A DNA stretch of 64,000 nt from Bacteroidia bacterium (GTDB taxonomy: Bacteria > Bacteroidota > Bacteroidia > B-17B0 > Aurantibacillaceae): assembly GCA_016787785.1 (NCBI GenBank), contig JAEUTO010000005.1:496001-560000 (forward strand), read 5' to 3'. The notes below the pieces were generated by a model. It had not been told where the DNA came from. It did no database searches and saw only the letters and a list, made by a program, of their open reading frames with translations. This document shows, piece after piece, positions 34,744 to 44,348 of the stretch. Within the stretch, counting starts at the first letter, position 1; the number at the start of each line of letters is the position of its first letter. A program made the translations under genes and the position numbers.

Positions 34744-37700
34744 ATGAAATTAACTATACGTTACATACTTTTTTTTATACTCTTTTCTTCAGTTGCACTT
34801 AAGGCGCAATTCAATTATGGTCACCAGATGGAATTCGGTAAGAACCGGATCCAATACCAAAATTTTAACTGGACCTATTACGACTACGATCGTTTTAGAA
34901 TTTATTCTTACCAGGGTGGTGGCGAAATTGCAAAATACGTTTCGGTTTCAGTAAATAATCAGTTACCACTTCTTGAAAAAAAACTCGATTACCAAAGCGA
35001 AGAAAAAATAAGCATTCTTGTTTACAACAATCAAAACGATTTTAAACAAAGCAATTTAGGTTTAAGTAGCGATGAGCAAACTAACATTGGTGGCGTTACA
35101 AAAATAATCGGCAATAAGATGAGCGTTTTCTTTAACGGTTCACATGCCGAATTGGAAATTCAAATCAAAGCTGGTATCGCACAAATTTTAGTTAATCAGA
35201 TCTTGTTTGGAGGCAACGCCCGCGAAATGGTTCGTAATTCTACCTTATTAAATTTGCCGGCTTGGTATGTGCAAGGTTTGGTAAGTTACATTTCTGAAGG
35301 CACAACTTCTTATTCTGATAATTATACTTACGATGCGATAAAGAACGATCATTTAAATCACTTTAACCGTTTGGAAGGAAAAGAAGCCGTTCTTGCAGGA
35401 CATTCGCTTTGGGCCTATATTGTAGAGTCTTATGGCGAAGCGGTAATTCCCAATTTGTTGTACATGACGCGTGTAACACGTAGTCCTGATAACGCATTTT
35501 TATTCGTGCTCGGTGTTTCACTTTCTAATTTGGTTTACGATTTTACAGATGCCTATAACCGCAGATTGTTTTTGAATAAAGACACGTTGCGTAAATCGCC
35601 AATAAACAATAACAGTGTTCTAAAAAAATACAAAAGCTTCCGTCAATACTATCAATTAAAGGTTAGTCCCGATGGTAAAAAAGTTATTTACGCCAGAAAT
35701 GAACTGAACCAAATTCGTGTTTACTTAAATACAGTTGGCGAGAAAAAACAAAAACGTTTATTAAAGTTTGGGCCCAAGGTGCAGCAGTTGCCGGATTATA
35801 ACTATCCCTTATTAGGTTGGCATCCAAACGGTGATATTATTTTTATGATCTACGAAAAAAAGGATCAGATAGTAATTCATAGCTACGACATTGAGAAAAA
35901 AGAGAAAGTGGTTCGTAATTTACCAGGTTTTGAAAAAGTAAACAGCTTTTCTTTTAGTCCTGATGGAAAAAGAATTGCAATAAGTGCCGTTAAAAAGGGA
36001 AAAGGGCAAAGTGATATTTTTGTTTTCTCTTTGAATACAAGCGGCATAGAACAATTAACGAACGACATCTGGGATGATAACAACCCTGTTTTTATTAAAG
36101 GCAATAAACAAATTGTTTTTGAAAGTAACAGGGTAAACGATACAATTAAAGCAACCGACGATGCAAAGTTCTTTTATAAGATGAACAGGAATATGGATCT
36201 TTTCATGGCGCAGTATCCTTTCACAAACAAAGCCATGGTTAGGATCAGCAACACCCCTGAGACAAACGAAACACAAGCACAAGCCTACAACAATAATTAC
36301 ATTTGTTATTTAAGCGAGAAGAACGGAATTTATAACCGGTACATTGCAGAGTTTGACAGTACGATTTCTTTTGTGGATACCACAGAGCATTACCGTTATT
36401 TTTTCAAGTCAAAACCAATTACCAATTTTGATCGCAATATTTTAGAACATCACATTAATGATCAGAGTTCGCACATAGGAGAAGTTATTTATGCCAATGG
36501 TAAGAACATGTTACTGGTTACGCCAATTAATAAACTCAACGAAGTAACCATAAGAGATCCTTTGCAAACCTGGGCTAAGATCTCGGCTCGCCCTGTTTTA
36601 GTTGATATTTCAGAGAATGCACAACCCAAACCCGCAGAAACTATTTCGGTACCTAAAAAAGACGAGCCTGCTAATAATGGCATCGACTTTGATAACTATA
36701 AATTTGAAGGCGAAAAAAATAGCGCAACCAAAACGCCAACTGCAGTAGCGGGCAATACCATCAAAAAAGATACAGCCAAAACAAAAAATTCAAATCTTTT
36801 TAACTTCCCAATTCAAAAAAATTATTTCACATCCTTCTATACCGATTATGTTGTAACACAATTTGACAATTCATTTCTTGCAAACAATTACCAGGTTTTT
36901 GCAGGCGGTGGTTCGCCTTTGTATTTAAACCCCGGCTTCAACTTTTTGACCAAGGTGGCTATTAGCGATCTGTTCGAAGATCAACGTATTGTTGGTGGTT
37001 TCAGGATCAACCCATCTTTGGATAATGAATTCATGCTCTCATGGGAAGGTCGTAAGAAACAATGGGATCACCAGTTTTTATTTGACAGGCAAACGTTTGC
37101 CCGTGTGGCAATTGCGCCCGAATTAATTTCAGATTTTTATGCTAAAGTAAATACACATACAATAAGTTATAAAATAAAATATCCGTTCAGTCCGGTATCA
37201 TCTGTAAGAGGCTCGCTTTTATATAGGAATGACAGGTATATGCCACTTTCAAACGGTGACTTCTCTCTACCATTAAAACCACAGTATCAAAATATGGCGG
37301 GTGCCAGGTTAGAATATTGTTTTGATAATACACGTAGTGTAATGCTCAATATCATGAACGGTTTCCGTTTTAAAGTGTGGGGCGAATACTGGCAGATAAA
37401 AGATGATAAGAACAGAAATTTGATCACTTCCGGTTTTGACGCACGTCATTATCAAAAACTGCATCGTCAGATAACCTGGTGTAACCGTATTGCCGGCGGT
37501 AATTCTTTAGGAACAGATCGTTTGATATTTTATTTAGGAGGAGTTGACAATTGGTTAAACCCTTCTTTTAACAGCAATATTAATATCGTAAAACCAGAGC
37601 AATATGGTTTTCAAACTATTGCTACCAATATGCGTGGCTTTAAACAAAATATCCGTAACGGAAATAATTTTGTGGTTTACAATTCAGAATTGCGCATCCC

Positions 37701-38028
37701 AATTGTACGTTATTTAATTAATTATCCTTTGCGTTCCGACTTCCTAAATAATTTCCAGATCATCGGTTTTACAGATGTTGGTATGGCATGGACGGGCTGG
37801 AATCCACTTAGCAAAGAGAATACAGAGAATGTGAATGTTTATCCTTACGAAGGAAGTAATATCATTGTAACGGTAAATAATCCAAAAAATCCTTTAGTGG
37901 GTGGTATGGGTTTTGGTTTCAGATCGCGTTTATTAGGTTATTTTGTTAGATTGGATTTTGGTTGGGGAATTGATAATTGGGAAGTTCAAAAAAGAGTGGT
38001 TGGCGTTTCTTTAGCAACAGACTTTTAA
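34744..38028 (+). CDS. Large outer-membrane protein: peptidase-like domain, TolB-like propeller, C-terminal barrel
   Basis: From ATG 34744 this is 1094 aa; the TTG at 34708 only adds 12 residues before the signal peptide (MKLTIRYILFFILFSS..LKAQ). Residues about 80-270 resemble gluzincin peptidases (LNLPAWYVQGLVSYISEGTT). They lack HExxH, and a Gln replaces the Glu expected before Gly, so the domain is probably inactive. About 310-600 form a WD40/PD40-like propeller (VSPDGKKVIYARNE, FSPDGKRIAISAV). A low-complexity linker follows, then about 370 residues of alternating strands ending in Phe (VGVSLATDF), as in outer-membrane barrels. The TSUP gene follows after 8 bases. No function can be assigned. 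Confidence 0.72.
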   Translation: MKLTIRYILFFILFSSVALKAQFNYGHQMEFGKNRIQYQNFNWTYYDYDRFRIYSYQGGGEIAKYVSVSVNNQLPLLEKKLDYQSEEKISILVYNNQNDFKQSNLGLSSDEQTNIGGVTKIIGNKMSVFFNGSHAELEIQIKAGIAQILVNQILFGGNAREMVRNSTLLNLPAWYVQGLVSYISEGTTSYSDNYTYDAIKNDHLNHFNRLEGKEAVLAGHSLWAYIVESYGEAVIPNLLYMTRVTRSPDNAFLFVLGVSLSNLVYDFTDAYNRRLFLNKDTLRKSPINNNSVLKKYKSFRQYYQLKVSPDGKKVIYARNELNQIRVYLNTVGEKKQKRLLKFGPKVQQLPDYNYPLLGWHPNGDIIFMIYEKKDQIVIHSYDIEKKEKVVRNLPGFEKVNSFSFSPDGKRIAISAVKKGKGQSDIFVFSLNTSGIEQLTNDIWDDNNPVFIKGNKQIVFESNRVNDTIKATDDAKFFYKMNRNMDLFMAQYPFTNKAMVRISNTPETNETQAQAYNNNYICYLSEKNGIYNRYIAEFDSTISFVDTTEHYRYFFKSKPITNFDRNILEHHINDQSSHIGEVIYANGKNMLLVTPINKLNEVTIRDPLQTWAKISARPVLVDISENAQPKPAETISVPKKDEPANNGIDFDNYKFEGEKNSATKTPTAVAGNTIKKDTAKTKNSNLFNFPIQKNYFTSFYTDYVVTQFDNSFLANNYQVFAGGGSPLYLNPGFNFLTKVAISDLFEDQRIVGGFRINPSLDNEFMLSWEGRKKQWDHQFLFDRQTFARVAIAPELISDFYAKVNTHTISYKIKYPFSPVSSVRGSLLYRNDRYMPLSNGDFSLPLKPQYQNMAGARLEYCFDNTRSVMLNIMNGFRFKVWGEYWQIKDDKNRNLITSGFDARHYQKLHRQITWCNRIAGGNSLGTDRLIFYLGGVDNWLNPSFNSNINIVKPEQYGFQTIATNMRGFKQNIRNGNNFVVYNSELRIPIVRYLINYPLRSDFLNNFQIIGFTDVGMAWTGWNPLSKENTENVNVYPYEGSNIIVTVNNPKNPLVGGMGFGFRSRLLGYFVRLDFGWGIDNWEVQKRVVGVSLATDF

Positions 38029-38036
38029 ATTTTTAT

Positions 38037-38402
38037 ATGAGTAATACAATTATCATTCTTTTGTGTGTTGGCTTAGTTGCCGGTTTCTTAAGTGGTTTGG
38101 TTGGTATAGGTGGCGGAATAATTGTTGTTCCGGTTTTGGTTTATCTTTTAAGTATGGATCAAAAAACAGCGCAAGGCACAGCTATTTTTATGTTCTTATT
38201 GCCAATTGGTTTATTAAGCGTTTACAATTATTACAAAGCCGGCAATATTGATTTTAAATTTGCAGCCATTATGGCTATCACATTTTTTGTTGGAAGTTAT
38301 TTTGGAAGCAAAACAGCAATCGCAATAGATACTAAAGTGGTAAAACAAATATTTGCTGTTGTAATGATATTGGTAGGTGTAAAAATGCTTTGGAATAAAT
38401 AA
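38037..38402 (+). CDS. Half-size TauE/SafE-type (TSUP) transporter
   Basis: ATG 38037 gives 121 aa; the longer frame from 37977 starts inside the upstream gene. Four hydrophobic helices are visible, and the signature LVAGFLSGLVGIGGGIIVVPVLV is the TSUP repeat core (it starts LVAGF and ends VPVLV). Full TSUP proteins have two such repeats (about 250 aa), so this is a single repeat that would need to dimerise. Family members export sulfite, sulfoacetate or related organic anions. It lies 8 bp after the barrel gene and its last base is the first base of the M20 gene start. Confidence 0.85.
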   Translation: MSNTIIILLCVGLVAGFLSGLVGIGGGIIVVPVLVYLLSMDQKTAQGTAIFMFLLPIGLLSVYNYYKAGNIDFKFAAIMAITFFVGSYFGSKTAIAIDTKVVKQIFAVVMILVGVKMLWNK

Positions 38403-39610
38403 TGGCATTTACTTCTAAAATAAAAGCTCTATCCAAACAGTATTTTACAAGAGTGCTTGAGATAAGAAGGCACTTACACCAGCATCCAGAACTTTCTTTT
38501 AAAGAATACGAAACGTCGAAATACATTCAGCAACAATTGTCTGCAGCGGGAATTTCATTTACAACAGGTCATGTAGAAACAGGAATTATTGCGCTCATCA
38601 AAGGGAAAAATCCGGAAAAGAAAACAATTTTGTTGCGTGCCGATATGGATGCATTACCTATTGAAGAAAAGAATAATGTTGCTTACAAGTCTGTTAACCA
38701 AGGCGTAATGCACGCTTGCGGACATGATGTACATTCTTCTATTGGATTAGGCGCTGCATTTATTTTGAATGAACTTAAGAACGAATTTGAAGGCACAGTA
38801 AAAATTATGTTCCAACCCGGTGAAGAAGTTTTACCGGGCGGCGCAAGTTTAATGATAGCGGCCGGCGTTTTAGAAAACCCAAAAGTAGATAAAGCAATTG
38901 CCTTGCATGTTTTTCCAAGTATGGAAGCCGGGAAAGTTGGTTTTAAAAGTGGCATGTACATGGCAAGTACGGATGAGTTATATATTACGGTGAACGGTAA
39001 AGGTGGCCACGCCGCTATGCCTGCAGAATATATAAATCCTTTATTGATAGCTTCCGAAATTATTTTGGAAATAAATAACAAGTACATGTTGCCTGGCGCG
39101 CTAAAAGGAACGATGGGCGAAGCTATTCCAACCGTTGTTGCTTTTGGAAAAATAGAGGGGAAAGGTGCTACCAATGTTATTCCTGATAAAGTAGAAATTG
39201 CAGGAACATTAAGAACAATGGATGAAAAATGGAGAGAGAGCATTCACCAACAACTAATGGATGTTGTTAAAAAAGTTTCCGATAAATACAATGTTGCTTC
39301 TGTTTTAAGAGTAGAGAAAGGTTATCCTGTTTTAGTTAATGACGAAACTTTTACAAATTCTTGTTTTTCTGTTGCGCAAAATTATTTAGGAAACGATAAT
39401 GTAGAAGCATTGCCTTTGCGAATGACTGCAGAAGATTTTGCATTTATTACGCAAAAAGTACCAAGTTGTTTTTTTAGATTAGGTACTGCTAATAAAGTCA
39501 ATGGAATAACTTCAGGTGTTCATACGTCAACATTTAACATAGACGAAAGCGCTTTAGAAACGGGTGTTGGCCTTATGGCGCAGTTAGCGATCAGCGAACT
39601 CAACCACTAA
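38402..39610 (+). CDS. M20 family metallopeptidase/amidohydrolase
   Basis: A 402-aa cytoplasmic enzyme of the N-acyl-amino-acid amidohydrolase/carboxypeptidase group. Motifs are IRRHLHQHPELSFKEYET, LLRADMDALPIEE, MHACGHDVHSSIGLG (metal ligands), MFQPGEEVLPGGASLMI (catalytic Glu) and a dimerisation segment with GKGGHAAMP. It hydrolyses N-acyl amino acids, hippurate-like or indole-acetyl conjugates; the exact substrate is not evident. It overlaps the TSUP stop by one base, and its stop abuts the stop of the convergent small gene. Confidence 0.92.
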   Translation: MAFTSKIKALSKQYFTRVLEIRRHLHQHPELSFKEYETSKYIQQQLSAAGISFTTGHVETGIIALIKGKNPEKKTILLRADMDALPIEEKNNVAYKSVNQGVMHACGHDVHSSIGLGAAFILNELKNEFEGTVKIMFQPGEEVLPGGASLMIAAGVLENPKVDKAIALHVFPSMEAGKVGFKSGMYMASTDELYITVNGKGGHAAMPAEYINPLLIASEIILEINNKYMLPGALKGTMGEAIPTVVAFGKIEGKGATNVIPDKVEIAGTLRTMDEKWRESIHQQLMDVVKKVSDKYNVASVLRVEKGYPVLVNDETFTNSCFSVAQNYLGNDNVEALPLRMTAEDFAFITQKVPSCFFRLGTANKVNGITSGVHTSTFNIDESALETGVGLMAQLAISELNH

Positions 39611-39922
39611 TTATTTTTTCTTTGTAGTTGTTTTCTTTTTAGGCGTTTTGGTAGGATTTGCTGCCGTGCCTTTTTTTGCAGGATTTTTGCTCGACATGTA
39701 AGCGATTTTTCCGTTCTCGTATTGTATGTACTCAACCTCTGATTTCTTTAATTTTAATTTAGGATCTTTTAATTTAAAGATCTTATAGTAAGTGATCTCT
39801 GTTGCTGACACTTTTAGTACTCTCGATTTAATAATGTCACCCGTTTTTAATTTTATTTTATCCTGCGCATTGCTATTGGCAAAAGTCAAACAAAACAATG
39901 CTAAAAAAAGGAGTCTGCTCAT
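39611..39922 (-). CDS. Small exported protein with Lys/Thr-rich tail
   Basis: A 103-aa protein with a signal peptide (residues 1-19, ending NSNAQ). A short beta domain follows (DKIKLKTGDIIKSRVLKVSATEITYYKI, positions 20-47) and then a tail of Lys, Thr, Pro and Ala (about 80-103). The domain looks like the small SH3-like repeats found in exported Bacteroidota proteins that start KIxLKxGDxI. No function is known. It is monocistronic and ends tail-to-tail with the M20 gene with no gap. Confidence 0.65.
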   Translation of the reverse strand: MSRLLFLALFCLTFANSNAQDKIKLKTGDIIKSRVLKVSATEITYYKIFKLKDPKLKLKKSEVEYIQYENGKIAYMSSKNPAKKGTAANPTKTPKKKTTTKKK

Positions 39923-40073
39923 ATAAAAAAGATTTAATGATATTAAATTACAATTATAAATATATAAATCAAAAATAATTTCAGGCTAATTAATTTTTAG
40001 ATCTTAAATACCTTGGTATCAGGCAAAAAAGCCTCTGTTTTGTACAATTTTGTATCTTTAAAAACGTTATCCT

Positions 40074-43000
40074 ATGGTGTATTTGCGGCGATTAGGCATT
40101 CTAATGGTGTTTTCTTTTATTATTTTAAAAGGAACGGCGCAGGTATTTAATCCAAACCAAAAAAAACTCTTTAAAACCCTTAGCGATACTTTGGTTTTGG
40201 ATAGTTTAAGTCTTGTTCCCGGAAGCGTTAATTTTAAGACTTTTCCCGAAGGCGACTCACTTAATTTTCCTAAAGTAAATTACAAATTACACGCACTTAT
40301 CTTTTCAAAAATACCGGATAGTATTGTTGTGGCCTACAAACGTTTTCCTTATAATTTCGAGCACAAATATTTTCATAAAGATCCCAATGCGCTTTTCACC
40401 GATCTGTCTAAACCAAATAATCCATACACCATCAATTATAACAACGTTAATTCCAAACAAGATTATTTATTTCAGAATGATGGATTAAATAAGAATGGCA
40501 ACATCAGTCGTGGAATTTCCTTTGGTAATAATCAGGACGTAGTAGTTAACTCCAATTTAAATTTACAGGTAAGTGGAAAACTAACTCCTGAAATTGATAT
40601 GGTGTTGGCCGCAACGGATAACAATATTCCCTTTCAAGCCGACGGAACAACGGCGCAATTGCAGGAATTTGACAAGGTATACATTCAGTTAAATAATACT
40701 ACTACAAAATTAGTTGTGGGCGATTATCAATTATCACGTCCGCAAAATTCGTACTTCATGAGTTTTTATAAAAGGGCACAAGGCGCTTATTTAGAAAATA
40801 ATTATTTAGACAGCACCGCTAAAAAACCTATTCTTTTTAAAACACAAGTGGCTGGTGCCGTATCACGTGGAAAATTCTCAAGACAAATATTCTTTGGAAC
40901 TGAGAATAACCAGGGTCCATACCGTATGAAAGGCGCAGATAACGAACCTTTTATTATTATTTTAAGTGGAACGGAAAAAATTTACATTGATGGAAAATTA
41001 TTGCAACGCGGACAAGAGAACGATTACATTATTGATTACAATACGGGCGAACTAACATTTACCGCAAAACAAATTATTACAAAAGATAAGCGTATCGTAG
41101 CAGAGTTTCAATATGCGGAACGAAATTATGCGCGCTCGTTATTTTTCTTTGGTGAAGAAGTGCAAACTAAAAAAAGCGCTATATTCTTTAATGTTTATAG
41201 TGAGCAGGATAACAAGAACAAGCCATTACAACAAACTTTATCACAACAACAAAAAAATGTATTGATAGCTATTGGCGACACTTTAGACAAAGCTGTTTAC
41301 ACAGGTGTTGAAACGGCAGAATTTAATAATAGCGATGTGTTTTACAGACGCGTTGACACTTTAGTTAATTCCGTTCTTTATGCAAATGTTTATGTTTATA
41401 GCACCGATGCTGATAGTGCCAAATACCGTTTAAAGTTTAGCAATGTTGGCGCTTATAAGGGAAATTATAATCAAATTAGTTCTACGGCTAACGGACGTGT
41501 ATATCAATGGGTATCTCCGGTTGGTGGTATACCGCAGGGAAGTTTTGAACCGGTTATTCCATTGGTTACTCCAAAACAAAATCAAATGTTAACCGGTGGT
41601 TTTACTTATTCGGTTACAAAAAATAACAGTTTAAATGCAGAAGGGGTTTACACTAAAAATGATGTTAATCGGTTTAGTCGCATCGATAAAGGAAATGATG
41701 AAGGGGCCGGAGTAAAAATAGCCAGCAAAAATCAAAGCATTTTAAGAACGGATTCTTTAAAAAACCAAACCAAGTTTATTTATAACCTTGGCTACGAATT
41801 TTTACAACAGCGTTTTAAGCAAATAGAACGTTTTAGAAGTATTGAATTTGACCGTGATTGGAACCGACCATTAACTTCCGTGCTTTTAAACGATCAGAAT
41901 ATTGCAAGTGCAGAATTAGGCTTGGTAAATACAAAAGGTTCTGCGTTAACATATGGCTTAAATGTTTTTAACGAAGGAAATAATTATCAGGGTATTCGTC
42001 ATAATGCGGTGGCGAGGCACCAGTTTAAAAATCTAACCACAAGTTACGGTGGAAGTTTTTTAACTACTACTGATAATTTAAATTTACAGAATACTGAATT
42101 TTACAGGCACAAATCTTTGATATCACAACGTGTTCGAAAAATAAAATTCACTTATAGCGATGAGTTTGAGAATAATTTATTTAAACGTTCAACAGATAAA
42201 ACGTTATTGCCAAGAGCTTACCAGTTCTGGGAATGGGAGGGAAGCATCTCAAATGCCGACAGTTCAAAAAATAATGTAAAGTTATTTTACAAAGAGCGTA
42301 GAGATAAATTAGCTTATGGCGATCAGTTAAAAGATAGCACATTTGCAACAAATATTGGTTTGCAAACTTCCATATACTCGATTAAAAATAATCCATTCAC
42401 CATTTTAATTACCTATCGTAAATTAGAATTAAGAAATGTAGTTGGCACTTTTTTAAAACCGGATAATACAGTGTTAAGTCGTTTAGAGTATAACCCGCGT
42501 TGGTTCAAAGGATTTATTACTTCTGGTTTATTTTATGAAACGGGCTATGGTTTAGAAAACAAACGTGAATTTTATTATTTAGAAGTAGCGCCCGGGCAGG
42601 GACAATATGCCTGGAACGATTATAACGGTAACAGTATAAAAGAAATAAATGAATTTGAGATCGCTCAATTTAGTGATCAGGCGCGTTTCATTAGGATCTT
42701 TACACCAACCAATCAATATGTAAAAGTGTTGCAAAATCAATTAAGCGTTTCTATTTCTTTACGTCCTGCTTCTTACATCAAACAACCAAAAAATGCTGCG
42801 GCGCGTTTTATAAACCGCTGGGTAACACAAAGTGTTTTTCGTGTAGACGGAAAAACTGCCGATAACGGCGATATATTAAATTTTAATCCTTTGTTGGATG
42901 TAAAAGATACGTCCATCTTAGCGAGCAATAATAATTTCAGGCAAAGTATTTTCTTTAATCAAAGTTCTGCTGTGTTTGGAATGGATTATACGTATATCAA

Positions 43001-43571
43001 CAACCAGGCAAAGCAATTATTAGTAAATGGTATTGAAAGAAAAACCTTGTTGTCTCACGAAATAAAAGGACGAATTAATTTTTTAAAAGCTTGGGCAATA
43101 AATTCGGGAGTTATTTTTAGTCAGAAAGGAAATGCCTCGCAATTCTTTTCGACCAGGAATTATTTGATCGAAGCTTACGAAACCGAGAACAGGTTGATCT
43201 TTCAACCGAATACTTATTTTCGTATCAGTAGCATTTATAAGTACAATCAAAAACAAAATAAAATTGAAGGAGGATTTCAAACAGCTTTTATAAATACCTT
43301 CGCAGCAGAAATAAAATACAATCAATCTGAGAAGGGAAGTTTGACCGGAAGAATGGACCTTGTATTAATTAAGTATAACGACACCGAAAACTCGCCCGTT
43401 GCATATGAAATGCTAAACGCTTTAAGTAAAGGACAAAACATTACATGGGAATTAAACTACCAGCGTAATTTAAATTCTAATCTTCAAATAAGTATTAATT
43501 ATAACGGACGAAAAACACCAAATTCAAATGCGGTGCATTTAGGTGGCGCGCAGATCAGAGCATTCTTTTAG
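40074..43571 (+). CDS. SprA-like large outer-membrane protein
   Basis: An 1165-aa exported protein with a signal peptide at about residues 1-22. Residues about 142-206 strongly recall SprA, the T9SS outer-membrane translocon: NGNISRGISFGNNQDVVVNS, LNLQVSGKLTPEIDM, DNNIPFQADGTTAQLQEFDK, YIQLNN. A second block at about 293-345 has the IYIDGKLLQRG and YIIDYNTGELTF pattern. The rest is rich in alternating strands and ends in Phe (AQIRAFF), as expected for a barrel. It is half the length of SprA (about 2400 aa), so it is a related but distinct protein. A TATCTTTA -7-like element is at 40053-40060. Its stop shares bases with psd. Confidence 0.68.
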   Translation: MVYLRRLGILMVFSFIILKGTAQVFNPNQKKLFKTLSDTLVLDSLSLVPGSVNFKTFPEGDSLNFPKVNYKLHALIFSKIPDSIVVAYKRFPYNFEHKYFHKDPNALFTDLSKPNNPYTINYNNVNSKQDYLFQNDGLNKNGNISRGISFGNNQDVVVNSNLNLQVSGKLTPEIDMVLAATDNNIPFQADGTTAQLQEFDKVYIQLNNTTTKLVVGDYQLSRPQNSYFMSFYKRAQGAYLENNYLDSTAKKPILFKTQVAGAVSRGKFSRQIFFGTENNQGPYRMKGADNEPFIIILSGTEKIYIDGKLLQRGQENDYIIDYNTGELTFTAKQIITKDKRIVAEFQYAERNYARSLFFFGEEVQTKKSAIFFNVYSEQDNKNKPLQQTLSQQQKNVLIAIGDTLDKAVYTGVETAEFNNSDVFYRRVDTLVNSVLYANVYVYSTDADSAKYRLKFSNVGAYKGNYNQISSTANGRVYQWVSPVGGIPQGSFEPVIPLVTPKQNQMLTGGFTYSVTKNNSLNAEGVYTKNDVNRFSRIDKGNDEGAGVKIASKNQSILRTDSLKNQTKFIYNLGYEFLQQRFKQIERFRSIEFDRDWNRPLTSVLLNDQNIASAELGLVNTKGSALTYGLNVFNEGNNYQGIRHNAVARHQFKNLTTSYGGSFLTTTDNLNLQNTEFYRHKSLISQRVRKIKFTYSDEFENNLFKRSTDKTLLPRAYQFWEWEGSISNADSSKNNVKLFYKERRDKLAYGDQLKDSTFATNIGLQTSIYSIKNNPFTILITYRKLELRNVVGTFLKPDNTVLSRLEYNPRWFKGFITSGLFYETGYGLENKREFYYLEVAPGQGQYAWNDYNGNSIKEINEFEIAQFSDQARFIRIFTPTNQYVKVLQNQLSVSISLRPASYIKQPKNAAARFINRWVTQSVFRVDGKTADNGDILNFNPLLDVKDTSILASNNNFRQSIFFNQSSAVFGMDYTYINNQAKQLLVNGIERKTLLSHEIKGRINFLKAWAINSGVIFSQKGNASQFFSTRNYLIEAYETENRLIFQPNTYFRISSIYKYNQKQNKIEGGFQTAFINTFAAEIKYNQSEKGSLTGRMDLVLIKYNDTENSPVAYEMLNALSKGQNITWELNYQRNLNSNLQISINYNGRKTPNSNAVHLGGAQIRAFF

Positions 43572-44224
43572 ATCTCTCCAAGCACCGATTGCGAACCTTT
43601 TACAACATCACCAATCTTTACATTAAGTTTTGTGCCAATTGGTAAAAAAAGATCCACACGCGAGCCGAATTTAATAAAACCCATTTCTCCGGCCTGTTTG
43701 GCCACATCACCTTGCTTGCAATACCACACAATTCTGCGGGCCAAAGCACCTGCAATTTGGCGAAAAAGAATTTCTTTCCCATTAGCATGTTTTACAACTA
43801 CTGTGGTGCGTTCGTTGTCAGTACTGCTTTTCGGTTCCCAGGCAGCTAAAAATTTACCGGGATGATATTTGAAAAAACTCACAATTCCGGCAATAGGATA
43901 ACGGTTAACGTGCACGTTAATAGGGCTCATAAAGATACTTACCTGCAAACGCTTGTCTTTAAAGTATTCATTTTCAGTGGTTTCTTCAATAACTACCACT
44001 TTGCCATCGGCAGGGGCAATAATAAGCTTCTCGTCTATAGTATGCTGGCGGGTGGGGTGCCTGAAAAACTGAACAATGGTTATGATCAAAAATGCGCTTA
44101 AAGCGTATGCAAACCAATGGGCAATGGCAAATGCGGGAAAAAAGTAATGAGCTATAAACGTAATAATAGCGCTAAAAACAAGCACTAAAAGTAAGCTAAC
44201 GTAACCTTCTTTATGAAACTTCAT
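43568..44224 (-). CDS. psd: Phosphatidylserine decarboxylase
   Basis: A 218-aa short-form Psd converting phosphatidylserine to phosphatidylethanolamine. Two N-terminal helices anchor it (about 8-52). Motifs are IIAPADGKVV, IFMSPINVHVNRYPIAG and the self-cleavage site FGSRVDLFLP, in which Ser188 becomes the pyruvoyl prosthetic group. Processing gives a large beta and a small alpha subunit. Its 3' end overlaps the convergent SprA-like gene by 4 bp. A minus-strand TATATTTG -7-like element at 44241-44248 precedes the start by 16 nt. Confidence 0.94.
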   Translation of the reverse strand: MKFHKEGYVSLLLVLVFSAIITFIAHYFFPAFAIAHWFAYALSAFLIITIVQFFRHPTRQHTIDEKLIIAPADGKVVVIEETTENEYFKDKRLQVSIFMSPINVHVNRYPIAGIVSFFKYHPGKFLAAWEPKSSTDNERTTVVVKHANGKEILFRQIAGALARRIVWYCKQGDVAKQAGEMGFIKFGSRVDLFLPIGTKLNVKIGDVVKGSQSVLGEI

Positions 44225-44283
44225 CTAAACTAAATTTGTTCAAATATAATGGTTTAAAATCAATAAAAATCGCTCGAAAAAAC

Positions 44284-44313
44284 TTGGTTCTTACACAACC
44301 TTTTCTAAATTTG
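44284..44313 (+). promoter_or_regulatory. Bacteroidota-type promoter of icd
   Basis: TTG at 44284-44286, a 19-nt spacer and TAAATTTG at 44306-44313 match the phylum's -33 TTG/-7 TAnnTTTG promoter well. The icd start codon is 36 nt downstream. Confidence 0.6.
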
Positions 44314-44348
44314 TGAAGTATTTTCAAAAAATTATTAAAAACTAATAT

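Noticed and set aside
37977-38036. Longer N-terminus for the TSUP protein
   Set aside because: The extra 20 residues are inside the preceding gene; ATG 38037 directly precedes the first membrane helix.
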